Below the pieces are notes generated by a model. The model was not told the origin of the DNA. It saw nothing but the letters and a program-made list of their open reading frames with translations, and did no database searches. A stretch of 64,000 bases of DNA. It comes from Fidelibacterota bacterium. Lineage in GTDB: Bacteria; Fidelibacterota; Marinisomatia; SCGC-AAA003-L08; GCA-2689995. Every line of letters begins with the position of its first letter. Positions within the stretch are counted from its first letter, which is position 1. Location: positions 1 through 64,000 of the forward strand of contig NZIV01000001.1 of the NCBI GenBank assembly GCA_002689995.1. The letters are read 5' to 3'. Positions 16,898 through 26,073 of the stretch are shown here, one piece after another. The translations under genes and the position numbers were made by a program.

Positions 16898-17761
16898 ATG
16901 AATATGAAAATAACTATTCAAAATGATAATAAAGCAAAATTATTAATGATAGTTTCTGCTTTATCTTTTTCAATTATGGCATCTTTTGTAAAGGCAACGC
17001 CACATAGTACAGCAATTAAAGCATTTTCTCGACAGATAATTAGCTGTATCTTCATACTAATAATAATTTTCATATTTAATACTAGAATTATTCCTCTCAA
17101 AAAAAGTCGAATTAAATTATTTTTTAGATGTTTATTTGGATCATTAGGTATTTATCTGTATTTCTTTTCGATAGATAATTTGCTTCTAGCGAATGCATCA
17201 ATGCTTACTAGACTTTCTCCGTTTTTTGTTACTCTATTTGCATATCTTTTTTTAAAAGAATCTATTAATAAGTTAAATTGGTTGATATTTATCCCCTTAA
17301 TGATTGGATGCTTATTTATTATAAAACCTAATAGTAATCTTTTTAATCCCGTATCTATCTATGCAATACTTTCAGCTATTTCAGGTGCTTTAGCTTACAC
17401 TATGATTAAATCGATTGGTAAAGATGAATCTGCATATACAATAATATTCTGGTTTACATTATCTTCATCTGTACTTTATGCTCTAATTGCCGGCGAAGAA
17501 TTATTCAAAATGAATAATATTGAATATTTGAACCTTACAATGATTGGAATTTTTGGTCTTTTAGGCCAAATTAGTTTAACATTATCATATCAGCTATCAA
17601 AAGCAAGTAATGTTGCTCCATATAGTTATTTTTATATCTTATTTTCTGGTTTCATAGGTTATCATTTGTGGAATGAATTACCTGATAATTTATCATTATT
17701 TGGATATTTTTTGATAATCTGCTCTTACTCTATTTTATTAAGATTAAATAATAAAATATAA
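16898..17761 (+). CDS. EamA/DMT-family transporter
   Basis: An inner-membrane drug/metabolite transporter of 287 residues with ten predicted helices in two EamA halves. The first half has AKLLMIVSALSFSIMASFVK and ANASMLTRLSPFFVTLFAYLF; the second has ISAISGALAYTMIKSIG and LTLSYQLSKASNVAPYSYF. The proline/loop patterns at the half boundaries are typical. It is transcribed divergently from the zinc GTPase operon and shares the 200-base promoter region. Either of two ATGs (16898, 16904) could start it. The substrate cannot be told from the sequence. Confidence 0.87.
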   Translation: MNMKITIQNDNKAKLLMIVSALSFSIMASFVKATPHSTAIKAFSRQIISCIFILIIIFIFNTRIIPLKKSRIKLFFRCLFGSLGIYLYFFSIDNLLLANASMLTRLSPFFVTLFAYLFLKESINKLNWLIFIPLMIGCLFIIKPNSNLFNPVSIYAILSAISGALAYTMIKSIGKDESAYTIIFWFTLSSSVLYALIAGEELFKMNNIEYLNLTMIGIFGLLGQISLTLSYQLSKASNVAPYSYFYILFSGFIGYHLWNELPDNLSLFGYFLIICSYSILLRLNNKI

Positions 17762-18065
17762 TTTTATAAATATTCCTATAATTAATACAGTTATAAAAAA
17801 ATTAACTAGAACTTATAAAAAACTAGAATTACTTTCCACAACTAAAAAAAATATATAAGTAATATCAATTTAAAATTAAAAATGTGATATTGCTAGATCC
17901 ATATTTAAGTGTTTTTTTACAATCAGTTTAAAAAAATAAATATTTTTGATACATAATTAATTGTTAATATTATTTCAATTAATTAAAAGAAATAATAAAT
18001 AAATGATTTTATAAAAACAAAAAATAATTTATTATATAGATAAGGTCTTATTATTAAAATAAAAT
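17762..18065. other. Non-coding gap, 304 bases
   Basis: Strongly A+T-rich with no open frame, no stable hairpin and no tRNA-like signature. It presumably carries the promoter for the lipoprotein at 18066, but I see nothing specific. Confidence 0.5.
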
Positions 18066-18566
18066 ATGTACAAAATAACATTATTATTTATCCTAGTTTT
18101 CGGTGCTTGTGTAAAAGAATTATCAGAATATGAATTATTACATAAATCCAATCCAGTCGGTAAATATGGAGATATAATTAATTCATCTGAATTTATAAAA
18201 ATTGAAGAGTTAATAAATAATTCTAAAAATTATTTAGATAAAAGAGTCTTAATATCAGGAGAAATTATAGAGGTTTGCCCTATGCGAGGCTGTTGGATTA
18301 AAGTAAAAAATAAAAATTTAAATACCGATATTAGAGTTAAGGTTACCGATGGAGAAATAGTATTTCCTCTTTCAGCCAAAGGAAAGAATGTTAACGTAGA
18401 AGGAATATTTTCAAAATTAGAATTTTCTAAAGAACAAGCAATAAAATGGAAAATTCATTTAGCAGAAGAAAAGGGTATTGAATTATTACATGAAGATGTT
18501 GTTATTAATCCATCTGATTTAATTGAATATAGGATAATAGGAAAAGCTGCTGAAATATATAATTAA
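18066..18566 (+). CDS. DUF4920 lipoprotein
   Basis: A 166-residue envelope protein. The leader MYKITLLFILVFGACVK has a good lipobox (FGAC), so it is probably a lipoprotein. The body matches DUF4920, an OB-like beta-barrel: KRVLISGEIIEVCPMRGCWIKVK carries the family's VC..RGCW motif, whose two cysteines could form a disulfide or bind metal, followed by IRVKVTDGEIVFPLSAKGKNVNVEG. One base separates it from the next gene, so the two are co-transcribed. DUF4920 proteins often accompany redox or metal genes; MsrB lies in the same transcription unit. Function unknown. Confidence 0.82.
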   Translation: MYKITLLFILVFGACVKELSEYELLHKSNPVGKYGDIINSSEFIKIEELINNSKNYLDKRVLISGEIIEVCPMRGCWIKVKNKNLNTDIRVKVTDGEIVFPLSAKGKNVNVEGIFSKLEFSKEQAIKWKIHLAEEKGIELLHEDVVINPSDLIEYRIIGKAAEIYN

Positions 18567-18567
18567 T

Positions 18568-19518
18568 ATGAATCGAATAGTATTATTATCTATATTTTAT
18601 TTGGCATTTGGTCAGGCAAATCAAGTGGTAACAGGATATTTAATGCAAAATGAAATATCTATTTGTATGGAGTATTGTGGTGAGTATTATATAGAAACTT
18701 ATGACGATATATATTGGCCTGTCGTTTTTGATGACAACATACAAAATATCAATCTTTATCTAAATAGATATATTGAAGTCTTGATTGGGAGTGAAGTTAA
18801 TTGCACTGAATGTAACGCACATCAAATTCAAGAAATTAATTTTTCTGACGATTGTGTTTATATTCCTGACTGCTTCGTAGACCCATGTGAAATAGCTCCT
18901 GAATGTCAAATTAATACTCAAACAGAATGTATATCTAACTTCTGTGGTGGATGTTATGCAGACTTCTATGATTATAACGGTAATCTTATTGATTGTAATT
19001 CAGTAGAATGTGAAAATGGAGAAATCAACAATAATAATCCATGTAATCCACTAGAGTGCTGGAATGGAGAATGGTTTGAAATAATTATAGATTGTCAAGA
19101 ACAAATGGGAGTTCCTTGTTTAGGAGGAGTTTATATACCTCCTGTAGAAGGAGAATGTTGTTCAATATGCAGTCTATTTGGCGATTTAAATAATGATTTA
19201 GAAGTAAATGTTTTAGATATAGTTCTGATAGTAAGCTTTATATTAATTACAAATGAGCCTACAAATGCTGAGCTGACTGTAGGAGATATTAACTCAGATG
19301 GGCAGCTTAATGTATTGGATATAGTTGCAATTGTTCAAATAATTTTAAATCCTATGAACGAAGAATGCTATATTGAGCCAGAAATTGGTCCTTGCGAGGG
19401 AATCTGTCCCACCTATTATTTTAATCATAATACTAATGAATGTGTAGAATTCATAACTGGATGTTGTGGTCTTGAAGCATTCTATACTCTAGAAGAATGT
19501 GAGATTACATGTGAATAA
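18568..19518 (+). CDS. Exported cysteine-rich protein with VWC-like segment, internal dockerin and Kunitz-like C-terminus
   Basis: Leader [16 protein letters not shown]. Residues 95-200 are cysteine-rich: an [14 protein letters not shown] block with DYNGNLIDC, then [13 protein letters not shown] and a von Willebrand C-type end ([16 protein letters not shown]). Residues 205-262 are an internal dockerin ([26 protein letters not shown]). Residues 267-315 have Kunitz/BPTI spacing C-x8-C-x15-C-x7-C-x10-C-x3-C with F..GCCG, two residues shorter than BPTI between the fourth and fifth cysteines. No catalytic domain is present, so it may be a protease inhibitor or adhesion module. The preceding lipoprotein gene and the following msrB are tightly spaced. 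Domain names are by pattern, not alignment. Confidence 0.78.
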   Translation: MNRIVLLSIFYLAFGQANQVVTGYLMQNEISICMEYCGEYYIETYDDIYWPVVFDDNIQNINLYLNRYIEVLIGSEVNCTECNAHQIQEINFSDDCVYIPDCFVDPCEIAPECQINTQTECISNFCGGCYADFYDYNGNLIDCNSVECENGEINNNNPCNPLECWNGEWFEIIIDCQEQMGVPCLGGVYIPPVEGECCSICSLFGDLNNDLEVNVLDIVLIVSFILITNEPTNAELTVGDINSDGQLNVLDIVAIVQIILNPMNEECYIEPEIGPCEGICPTYYFNHNTNECVEFITGCCGLEAFYTLEECEITCE

Positions 19519-20035
19519 ATATATATTAATATTATTATTATCTGTTTCATTTAATAGTGAGATTATTGAAGACAATAAAATAGAGAAATATAAATTGGAA
19601 AAAGAAAAACTGACTAAGCTTCAATTTGAAGTTACTCAAAATTGTGGCACGGAGCCACCATTTCAAAATGAATACTGGGATAACAAACAAAATGGAATAT
19701 ATGTTGATATAATATCAGGAAAACCATTATTTTGTTCAATTCATAAATTTGATTCAGGAACTGGATGGCCTTCATTTTATGAAGTCATCGATAAAAACGA
19801 AATTAAAAAGGATGTTGATTATAATATTGGTTATAAAAGAACTGAACTGAAATCTTCATCCTCTAATGCACATCTAGGGCATTTATTTAATGATGGTCCT
19901 AATCCAACTGGACAGAGATATTGTATTAATTCAGCTTCACTGAATTTTATTAAATATGAGGATCTTGATGAAAAAGGGTATTCAGAATATAAATACCTTT
20001 TCAAATCAAATATAAAAGAAAATAAAAATAAATAA
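19511..20035 (+). CDS. msrB: Exported peptide-methionine (R)-S-oxide reductase, zinc-less type
   Basis: Reduces methionine-R-sulfoxide in proteins. The open frame begins at GTG 19499, but GTG 19511 is preferred because it begins a leader directly ([16 protein letters not shown]); it overlaps the end of the previous gene by 8 bases. Family motifs are present: [23 protein letters not shown] and the active-site Cys138 in [11 protein letters not shown]. The two CxxC zinc pairs of many MsrBs are absent ([11 protein letters not shown] and [11 protein letters not shown] at those places), so this is the zinc-less form. The leader places it in the periplasm or outer envelope, where it could repair oxidised exported proteins. 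Confidence 0.9.
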   Translation: MNKYILILLLSVSFNSEIIEDNKIEKYKLEKEKLTKLQFEVTQNCGTEPPFQNEYWDNKQNGIYVDIISGKPLFCSIHKFDSGTGWPSFYEVIDKNEIKKDVDYNIGYKRTELKSSSSNAHLGHLFNDGPNPTGQRYCINSASLNFIKYEDLDEKGYSEYKYLFKSNIKENKNK

Positions 20036-20055
20036 ATTTATTTATAATATAAAAT

Positions 20056-21105
20056 ATGTATAAGTTAAAAATTTTTATTATTACCTCTTTTTTATTCATG
20101 CAAGATTTTGATCAGCTAGAATTTGGTAATCAAAATCATTTAGATATTATTACATGGAATATAGAATGGTTCCCTAAAAATGAACAAATTACAATAGATT
20201 ACGTAGCACAAATTATAGAAGCACTTGATGTTGATCTTATTGCTATGCAAGAATTAGATGATACCGTCCTTTTTAATCAGATGATTAATGATTTAGATAA
20301 TTACAATTCATATTATGAATCCTCTTGGTTTGCAGGATTAGCATTCATATATAAAAGTAATGAAATTGAAATTAATAATATTTATGAAATATATACAACA
20401 TCAGAATACTGGAGTCCCTTCCCAAGATCTCCTATGGTTTTAGATATGAACTTTTTAGGTGAAAATTATATAATAATTAATAACCATTTTAAGTGCTGTG
20501 GTGATGGCATTTTAGATCTTAATGATAATGGCGATGAAGAAATGAGAAGATATATCGCTAATAATCTTTTAAAAGAATATATAGAATTAAATTTCAATGA
20601 GAATAATGTAATTTTACTGGGCGATCTTAATGATTCCTTGACAGATGAAGTAGAAAATAATATTTTCCAAATGTTTATTGATGATAGCGAAAACTATTTA
20701 TTTGTAGATATGCCAATTGCCCAAGGCGATATTATCGAATGGTCATTCCCTAATTGGCCATCTCACTTAGACCATATAATTATATCAAACGAACTGTTTT
20801 CAATTTTTGAAAATGGAAATTCTTATTGTGAAACAATAAAAATTGATGATTATTTTGATGGTGGATTCTATGAGTATGATCAAAATATATCTGACCATAG
20901 ACCTATAGCTTTAAAACTAGCAGTACAGAATAGTATATTAGGAGATATTAATGAAGATAGCTTAATTAATATTCAAGATATTTTATTAATTATAAATATT
21001 ATACTAAGTAATGAATATAATTATAATGGTGATATTAATACTGACAATACAATTGATATACTTGATGTAATACAAATTATTAATATAATATTATATCAGT
21101 CATGA
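20056..21105 (+). CDS. Exported endonuclease/exonuclease/phosphatase-family enzyme with dockerin
   Basis: Second EEP-fold enzyme, 349 residues. The leader ends SFLFMQ. Catalytic blocks are TWNIEWFP, AMQELDD (metal-binding Glu), NNHFKCCGDG, LLGDLNDSL, HLDHIIIS and SDHRPIALK, so all expected Asn, Glu, Asp and His residues are present. The short domain and the NHFKCCGDG block resemble secreted nucleases of marine bacteria. Residues 296-349 are a dockerin (GDINEDSLINIQD, GDINTDNTIDILD). It is probably an extracellular nuclease for phosphorus or nucleotide acquisition, though phosphodiesterase activity on other substrates is possible. Confidence 0.85.
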   Translation: MYKLKIFIITSFLFMQDFDQLEFGNQNHLDIITWNIEWFPKNEQITIDYVAQIIEALDVDLIAMQELDDTVLFNQMINDLDNYNSYYESSWFAGLAFIYKSNEIEINNIYEIYTTSEYWSPFPRSPMVLDMNFLGENYIIINNHFKCCGDGILDLNDNGDEEMRRYIANNLLKEYIELNFNENNVILLGDLNDSLTDEVENNIFQMFIDDSENYLFVDMPIAQGDIIEWSFPNWPSHLDHIIISNELFSIFENGNSYCETIKIDDYFDGGFYEYDQNISDHRPIALKLAVQNSILGDINEDSLINIQDILLIINIILSNEYNYNGDINTDNTIDILDVIQIINIILYQS

Positions 21106-21242
21106 ATATATCAGGCTACAAATATAAAGACATAAATATTACTCCATGAAACCCATTTATATTAAATTAAATAGTAATATGTTCAACTATATGATTCAGA
21201 ATCTACATAAAAAGTTAATAACTAATTAAAAATTATAATTCT

Positions 21243-22364
21243 ATGATAAAATATATTAAATATTATTTTCCTATCTTTTCAGTGTTATTTACAATGTTTA
21301 CAATAACACAAGGCTCTTATTATCCTACATTGTATGCAATTTTTTTCTCTTCAATTTTTATTTTTGGAGATTGGCTTGTTCAGCCAGATAAAGAATTAGA
21401 AATATTTTCTCATACTTTTATTTTAGACTTATCAATTTATTTAGCATTACCAGTATTATTTATTTCTACTTTTTTTACTGTATCTTTATTTAGTAATAGT
21501 TTGCCATTATGGTATACAGATGGATTAAAATATGCACTAAATATAGATTTTATACAAATAAAGCAATCAATGATTCTAATTGATAAAATTTCAATAATTT
21601 ATATGGCTTTTATTGGAGCAGGTGCAATGGCAATTACTGCAGGCCATGAAATGGCTCATAGAAAAAAAAATAAATTTGACTTATTCGTAGCGAACTGGTT
21701 ACTTGCTTTTTCTTTTGATTGTAATTTTGCAATTGAACATGTATATGGTCATCATAAAAATGTATGTCTTCCTGAAGACCCAGCATCTGCAAAGAGAGGT
21801 GAAAGTATATATCTTTTTATCATCAAAGCTATAATTAATGAGCATATCTCAGGCTGGAGCATTGAATTAAAAAGACTAAAAAGAAAAAAAATAAATTTCT
21901 TTTCATTTAATAATAGAATGCTTGTTGGGTACTCTAAAAGTATTATCATTGCTTTATCAATTTTAATATTTGGAGGAGTAAATGCAATACTTACCTTCAT
22001 TTTAATTGCCTTTTTATCTAAATCAACATTAGAAGGAATAAATTATATTGAGCATTATGGATTAGTAAGAGAACGAGGGAAACCAGTTAGAATGAGACAT
22101 TCATGGAACTCAAATCATTTTTTTAGTAGTATTTATCTTTTTAATGTTACAAGACATTCGGATCATCATAGAAATGCCAATTTAAAATTTTGGGAACTTA
22201 AGCCAATAGACAAAGATTCTCCATTATTACCATATGGATATTTAACAATGTTATATTTAGTTATTTTTTTTCCATTTTTATATAAAAAAATAATGAAAAA
22301 AGAATTAGATAATTGGGATAAAAACTTTGCTAATGAATTTGAAAGGAACTTAGCTAAGTATTAA
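21243..22364 (+). CDS. alkB: Membrane non-heme diiron alkane 1-monooxygenase
   Basis: Integral-membrane hydroxylase of 373 residues with about six helices. All AlkB histidine boxes are present: HEMAH (135-139), EHVYGHH (165-171), the NYIEHYGL signature (267-273) and RHSDHH (304-309). The NYxEHYGL block separates AlkB from xylene monooxygenase and desaturases. It inserts oxygen at the terminal carbon of medium-chain alkanes, using electrons from rubredoxin or ferredoxin. No rubredoxin gene is visible in the window. Marine homologues often act on biogenic alkanes, but some act on other lipids. Confidence 0.9.
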   Translation: MIKYIKYYFPIFSVLFTMFTITQGSYYPTLYAIFFSSIFIFGDWLVQPDKELEIFSHTFILDLSIYLALPVLFISTFFTVSLFSNSLPLWYTDGLKYALNIDFIQIKQSMILIDKISIIYMAFIGAGAMAITAGHEMAHRKKNKFDLFVANWLLAFSFDCNFAIEHVYGHHKNVCLPEDPASAKRGESIYLFIIKAIINEHISGWSIELKRLKRKKINFFSFNNRMLVGYSKSIIIALSILIFGGVNAILTFILIAFLSKSTLEGINYIEHYGLVRERGKPVRMRHSWNSNHFFSSIYLFNVTRHSDHHRNANLKFWELKPIDKDSPLLPYGYLTMLYLVIFFPFLYKKIMKKELDNWDKNFANEFERNLAKY

Positions 22365-22476
22365 ATATATAAACTATATTAAACTTATCTCTCCGACAAT
22401 TTAAAGATTAATATATTCAGCTTAATCACTAAGTAATAATCATTCTTAAAATTAAAAAATTCGGCGGCTAATTAAT

Positions 22477-24201
22477 TTGGATATATTACATAATTCAATT
22501 CTTAAATATATAAAAGATAGTTTCTCTAAAATAAATCCAAAGACTAATTTCAATTCATTGAATAAAAATATTAGTGGCGATATTTTAGCAGGTATAACTG
22601 TTGGTATTATTGCATTACCCTTAGCTCTAGCATTTGGACAAGTTTCTCAATTAGGTCCAATTTCAGGAATACTTGGAGCTATTTCTGGGGGAATTATTGG
22701 AGGATTATTTGGAGGATGTGCTTTAAGCGTCAGTGGTCCAACCGCTCCAACCTCCTCACAAATTGCTTCATTTTTGAGTGTATTTATAATTGGAACAATA
22801 AATCAACCAGATTTTGTTGCTGTATTTTCAATTATTTTTTTAAGTGGAATTATTATTGTTGGAATTTCATTATTAAGAATTTCACATTATATACATTTTA
22901 TACCATATTCTGTAGTAGCTGGATTTATGTGTGGAATTGGATTGATGGTAATATTAGGGCAAATAAATTCTTTTGTAGGTTTAGAATCAAAAAAAAATGT
23001 ATATCAAGTCTTACAAGAATTAAATAATACATTAAAAAATATTAATAAAGATGCTTTATTGATAGGTATAGTTTCTTTATTTTTTATGTTTTTGTGGCCA
23101 AAATTAAAACAAAAATATAAACTTTTGTTCAATATTCCCGCACCATTGATTGCTTTACTTATAGGTACTAGTATTTCATATTTTCTAAACTTAAATATTC
23201 CATATATAGGCGATCAATTCAGTACATCAATACAAAGTGAAACGTTTAAAATTTACTTCCCAAATCTTTCAAGACTTAATGAATTTATTGCACCTGCATT
23301 CACTGTAGCGGGCTTAATAATTATAGATAGTTTACTAACTTGTATCATTTCTGATAATTTGACGGGAACAAGGCATATAAGTGATAGAGAAATATTTGGA
23401 CAGGGAATAGCAAATATGGTTTCTGGTTTAATAGGTGGTGTTTCAACGGCAACAGCAACTATGTTTACTGTATCAAATATTAAATTTGGTGGTAAAACAC
23501 CTTTATCATCAATAGTATATGGCCTGACTCTAGTAGGTATTTTACTTGGTTTAAAATCTTTTGTAGAAGCTATACCAATTGCTTGTATAGCAGCGATACT
23601 AATAAAAATTGGTTTAGATATATTAGATTATCGAGTTTTACCAATATTAAGAAAATTACCTAAAATTGATTTATTTATTTTTACAATTGTTCTATTTATT
23701 ACAATTACTTATAATTTAATGGTAGCTGTAAGTATTGGTGTATTTATCGCAGTACTTTTTTATTTTAAAGACTTAAAATATATATTTAATTCAAAATATC
23801 ATCATAATATGATTTCATTTTCTGAATCAAATTTTATTTTTGATAGTCAACAGGATAAATTCACTAAACTTCCTATTGTTGTTTTAAAGCTACAAAAAGC
23901 TTTATTTTTTGGCTCTATTGAAAAACTTCTTAATGTTTATAGGACTGCCCAGAATCATAAAATTTTAATTGTTGATATGGGACAGACCTCAAAAATAGAT
24001 CTCTCTGGAGCCTATGCACTTGAAGATATAATTAAAAGTGCTAAGATAAAAGGAATATCGGTAATCGTATATAACCCAAATAATAAAATAAATAAAATAT
24101 TTCAGAAACTAAATTTTGTTGATATACTAGGAAAAAACAATTATTTTGATAAACCAGAGCTAGTTTTTTCTTATCTCAAAAAACAATTTAATATCAATTA
24201 A
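22477..24201 (+). CDS. SulP-family anion transporter with STAS domain
   Basis: Inner-membrane SLC26/SulP carrier of 574 residues. After the cytoplasmic N-terminus, the first transmembrane block DILAGITVGIIALPLALAFG and the next GLFGGCALSVSGPTAP carry the SulP signature. About twelve to fourteen helices follow. The C-terminal STAS domain (about 465-570) includes VDMGQTSKIDLSGAYALEDI, with the conserved D-x-S site. It begins with TTG at 22477, chosen because the next Met falls inside the first helix. Substrates in the family include sulfate, bicarbonate, dicarboxylates and chloride; the choice cannot be made here. Confidence 0.9.
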   Translation: MDILHNSILKYIKDSFSKINPKTNFNSLNKNISGDILAGITVGIIALPLALAFGQVSQLGPISGILGAISGGIIGGLFGGCALSVSGPTAPTSSQIASFLSVFIIGTINQPDFVAVFSIIFLSGIIIVGISLLRISHYIHFIPYSVVAGFMCGIGLMVILGQINSFVGLESKKNVYQVLQELNNTLKNINKDALLIGIVSLFFMFLWPKLKQKYKLLFNIPAPLIALLIGTSISYFLNLNIPYIGDQFSTSIQSETFKIYFPNLSRLNEFIAPAFTVAGLIIIDSLLTCIISDNLTGTRHISDREIFGQGIANMVSGLIGGVSTATATMFTVSNIKFGGKTPLSSIVYGLTLVGILLGLKSFVEAIPIACIAAILIKIGLDILDYRVLPILRKLPKIDLFIFTIVLFITITYNLMVAVSIGVFIAVLFYFKDLKYIFNSKYHHNMISFSESNFIFDSQQDKFTKLPIVVLKLQKALFFGSIEKLLNVYRTAQNHKILIVDMGQTSKIDLSGAYALEDIIKSAKIKGISVIVYNPNNKINKIFQKLNFVDILGKNNYFDKPELVFSYLKKQFNIN

Positions 24202-24228
24202 TTATGATTTAAAATCAAACAGGAAAAC

Positions 24229-24645
24229 ATGGAAGCTAAATTAATTTTATATCCTACATTTCTAATGGTTCTTTTAACTGCAATTTTATACGTAAAAAAT
24301 TATTTTGATAATAAAAAAGCATACAAAGATAAGCAAGTTTCTGCAGACTATTTTAAAACTTACCTTGAAATTCCCCCTGAAAAAATTGCTATTTCTCAAC
24401 AAACACTTAAAAATCAATTTGAATTACCAATAATATTCTATATATTAATCTCAATTCTTATTTCAATGAATAAAATCACAATATTTGATATATTTTTTGC
24501 ATGGATTTTTGTTATTTCACGCTACTTTCATTGTTACGTTAGATTATCATCTAACTTTGTCCCTTTAAGAGCAAGAGTATTTAAAATAGGTTTATTAATA
24601 TTAATAATTTGGTGGGTATATTTTATAATTAAAATTTCAATATAG
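24229..24645 (+). CDS. MAPEG-family membrane protein
   Basis: A 138-residue, four-helix membrane protein of the MAPEG group (glutathione/eicosanoid enzymes). The signature stretch NQFELPIIFYILI, with the ionisable residues of the glutathione-binding loop, is followed by FAWIFVISRYFHCYVRLSSN and VPLRARVF, matching the bacterial MAPEG pattern. It is 28 bases after SulP and 11 bases before the next gene, so it is probably co-transcribed. Bacterial members are mostly uncharacterised; glutathione use is not shown in this organism. Confidence 0.83.
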   Translation: MEAKLILYPTFLMVLLTAILYVKNYFDNKKAYKDKQVSADYFKTYLEIPPEKIAISQQTLKNQFELPIIFYILISILISMNKITIFDIFFAWIFVISRYFHCYVRLSSNFVPLRARVFKIGLLILIIWWVYFIIKISI

Positions 24646-24655
24646 GATAATAATT

Positions 24656-25990
24656 ATGCAGAAGTTTTTTGTTTTTTATTTTTTATCTCTAATATTTTCA
24701 GAACCAACAATAGATTGGTTTAATACTTATAATGGTTCCGGAGAAGAATCTCATGGCCATTATATATTAACATGTGAAGACGGTGGATACCTTCAGGTTG
24801 GTGAAACAGATTTTTTACCGAACTCAAAAATTTATATAGTAAAAACGAATTCAAATGGACAGCTATTGTGGGAAAGAGAGATCTATAATGGTGGTCATAA
24901 TTTAGGAAATAGCGCAATAGAAATGACTGATGGATACCTTATTTGTGGTGCGATAAATAGAAATAGTGTAGTAATAAAACTTGATAAAGAATCTGGTGAA
25001 ACTATTTTCTCTGAAACTTATAATAATGGTGGTACCGATGCATTTGAACATGCTGCAGTGACACCAAATGGTATAGTTGCAGTGGGTTATAAAAATTCTC
25101 AAGACTCAAACAATACTTTTTACACTGAAGGACAAGGGCTAGTGACTTTTCTTAATTATGATGGTACTCAAATAAATAGTATTAATATAAATAATTACAT
25201 TTCACAAGCATATCGAATTTTCAATATTAATAATGAATTAATAATTTCAGGATTAACAGAAGAAGCCTTCGACTATAAATTGATAAAAATGTCATTAGAT
25301 GGTGAAATAATTTGGCATTATGAATATGGTGGAAATAATTATGACCACTGTTTTGGTATGGATATAAATGATAATGGAGATATTTTTTTAACTGGACATA
25401 CATTATCTGGAACAGAAAATTGGGATACTTATACAATAAAAATAGATAATAATGGAAACCAGTTATGGGAGAAAAAAGTTGGAAATCCTAGACAGTTTAA
25501 TCCACAATATATTCATGATGAAGCTTGGGGAATAAAAGCCACATATGATGGTGGTTGTGTAGTAATTGCTGGTACAGGAGATGAGTATGGAAACTATTCA
25601 GAATGTAATGGTTCTGATTGCTCTGATACCTGGAATGCATATTTAATTAAATTTGATAATCTTGGGAATATAGAATGGGAGAACACCTTTTCATCTTTAG
25701 ATATTTCTAATCAATCCTATGATTGGGCCGGTGAAGATATAGACTTAACAGAAGATGGTGGAGCTATAATTGCAATTGATAGTGGACAATTTGGATTCTT
25801 AAAAATATCAAACATTCAAAATAATCTTATCGGTGATATAAATTTAGATAATACCATAGACGTTCTTGATATTATACTAATTGTTAATATGATTCTATCA
25901 AACACAGAAAATGATTCAGGAGATTTAAATTCTGATAATGAAATAGATATATTAGATATTGTTATTTTAGTAAATATAATTTTAGAATAA
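24656..25990 (+). CDS. Exported beta-propeller-like repeat protein with dockerin
   Basis: Leader MQKFFVFYFLSLIFSE. Residues 18-385 contain about six to seven repeats of the motif (y)I(v)KTNSNGQLLWEREIYNGG / IKMSLDGEIIWHYEYGGNN / IKIDNNGNQLWEKKVGN / IKFDNLGNIEWENTF, each followed by a D/EDGG(y/a) turn such as CEDGGYLQVGETD and EDGGAIIAIDS. This is a PQQ/SBBP-like propeller without enzyme motifs. Residues 393-444 are a dockerin (GDINLDNTIDVLD, GDLNSDNEIDILD). It is likely a surface-displayed binding or scaffold protein. Confidence 0.82.
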   Translation: MQKFFVFYFLSLIFSEPTIDWFNTYNGSGEESHGHYILTCEDGGYLQVGETDFLPNSKIYIVKTNSNGQLLWEREIYNGGHNLGNSAIEMTDGYLICGAINRNSVVIKLDKESGETIFSETYNNGGTDAFEHAAVTPNGIVAVGYKNSQDSNNTFYTEGQGLVTFLNYDGTQINSININNYISQAYRIFNINNELIISGLTEEAFDYKLIKMSLDGEIIWHYEYGGNNYDHCFGMDINDNGDIFLTGHTLSGTENWDTYTIKIDNNGNQLWEKKVGNPRQFNPQYIHDEAWGIKATYDGGCVVIAGTGDEYGNYSECNGSDCSDTWNAYLIKFDNLGNIEWENTFSSLDISNQSYDWAGEDIDLTEDGGAIIAIDSGQFGFLKISNIQNNLIGDINLDNTIDVLDIILIVNMILSNTENDSGDLNSDNEIDILDIVILVNIILE

Positions 25991-26073
25991 TTATAAAATA
26001 TTATTTAGATATAAAAAACAATTCATTACATAGTTTTACTTATATTATTATCCTATAAATCGTAGTTTTATCT

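Noticed and set aside
24720-25436. Several minus-strand frames of 65-69 codons
   Set aside because: They overlap the propeller gene, lack start signals, and arise from the repetitive coding sequence.
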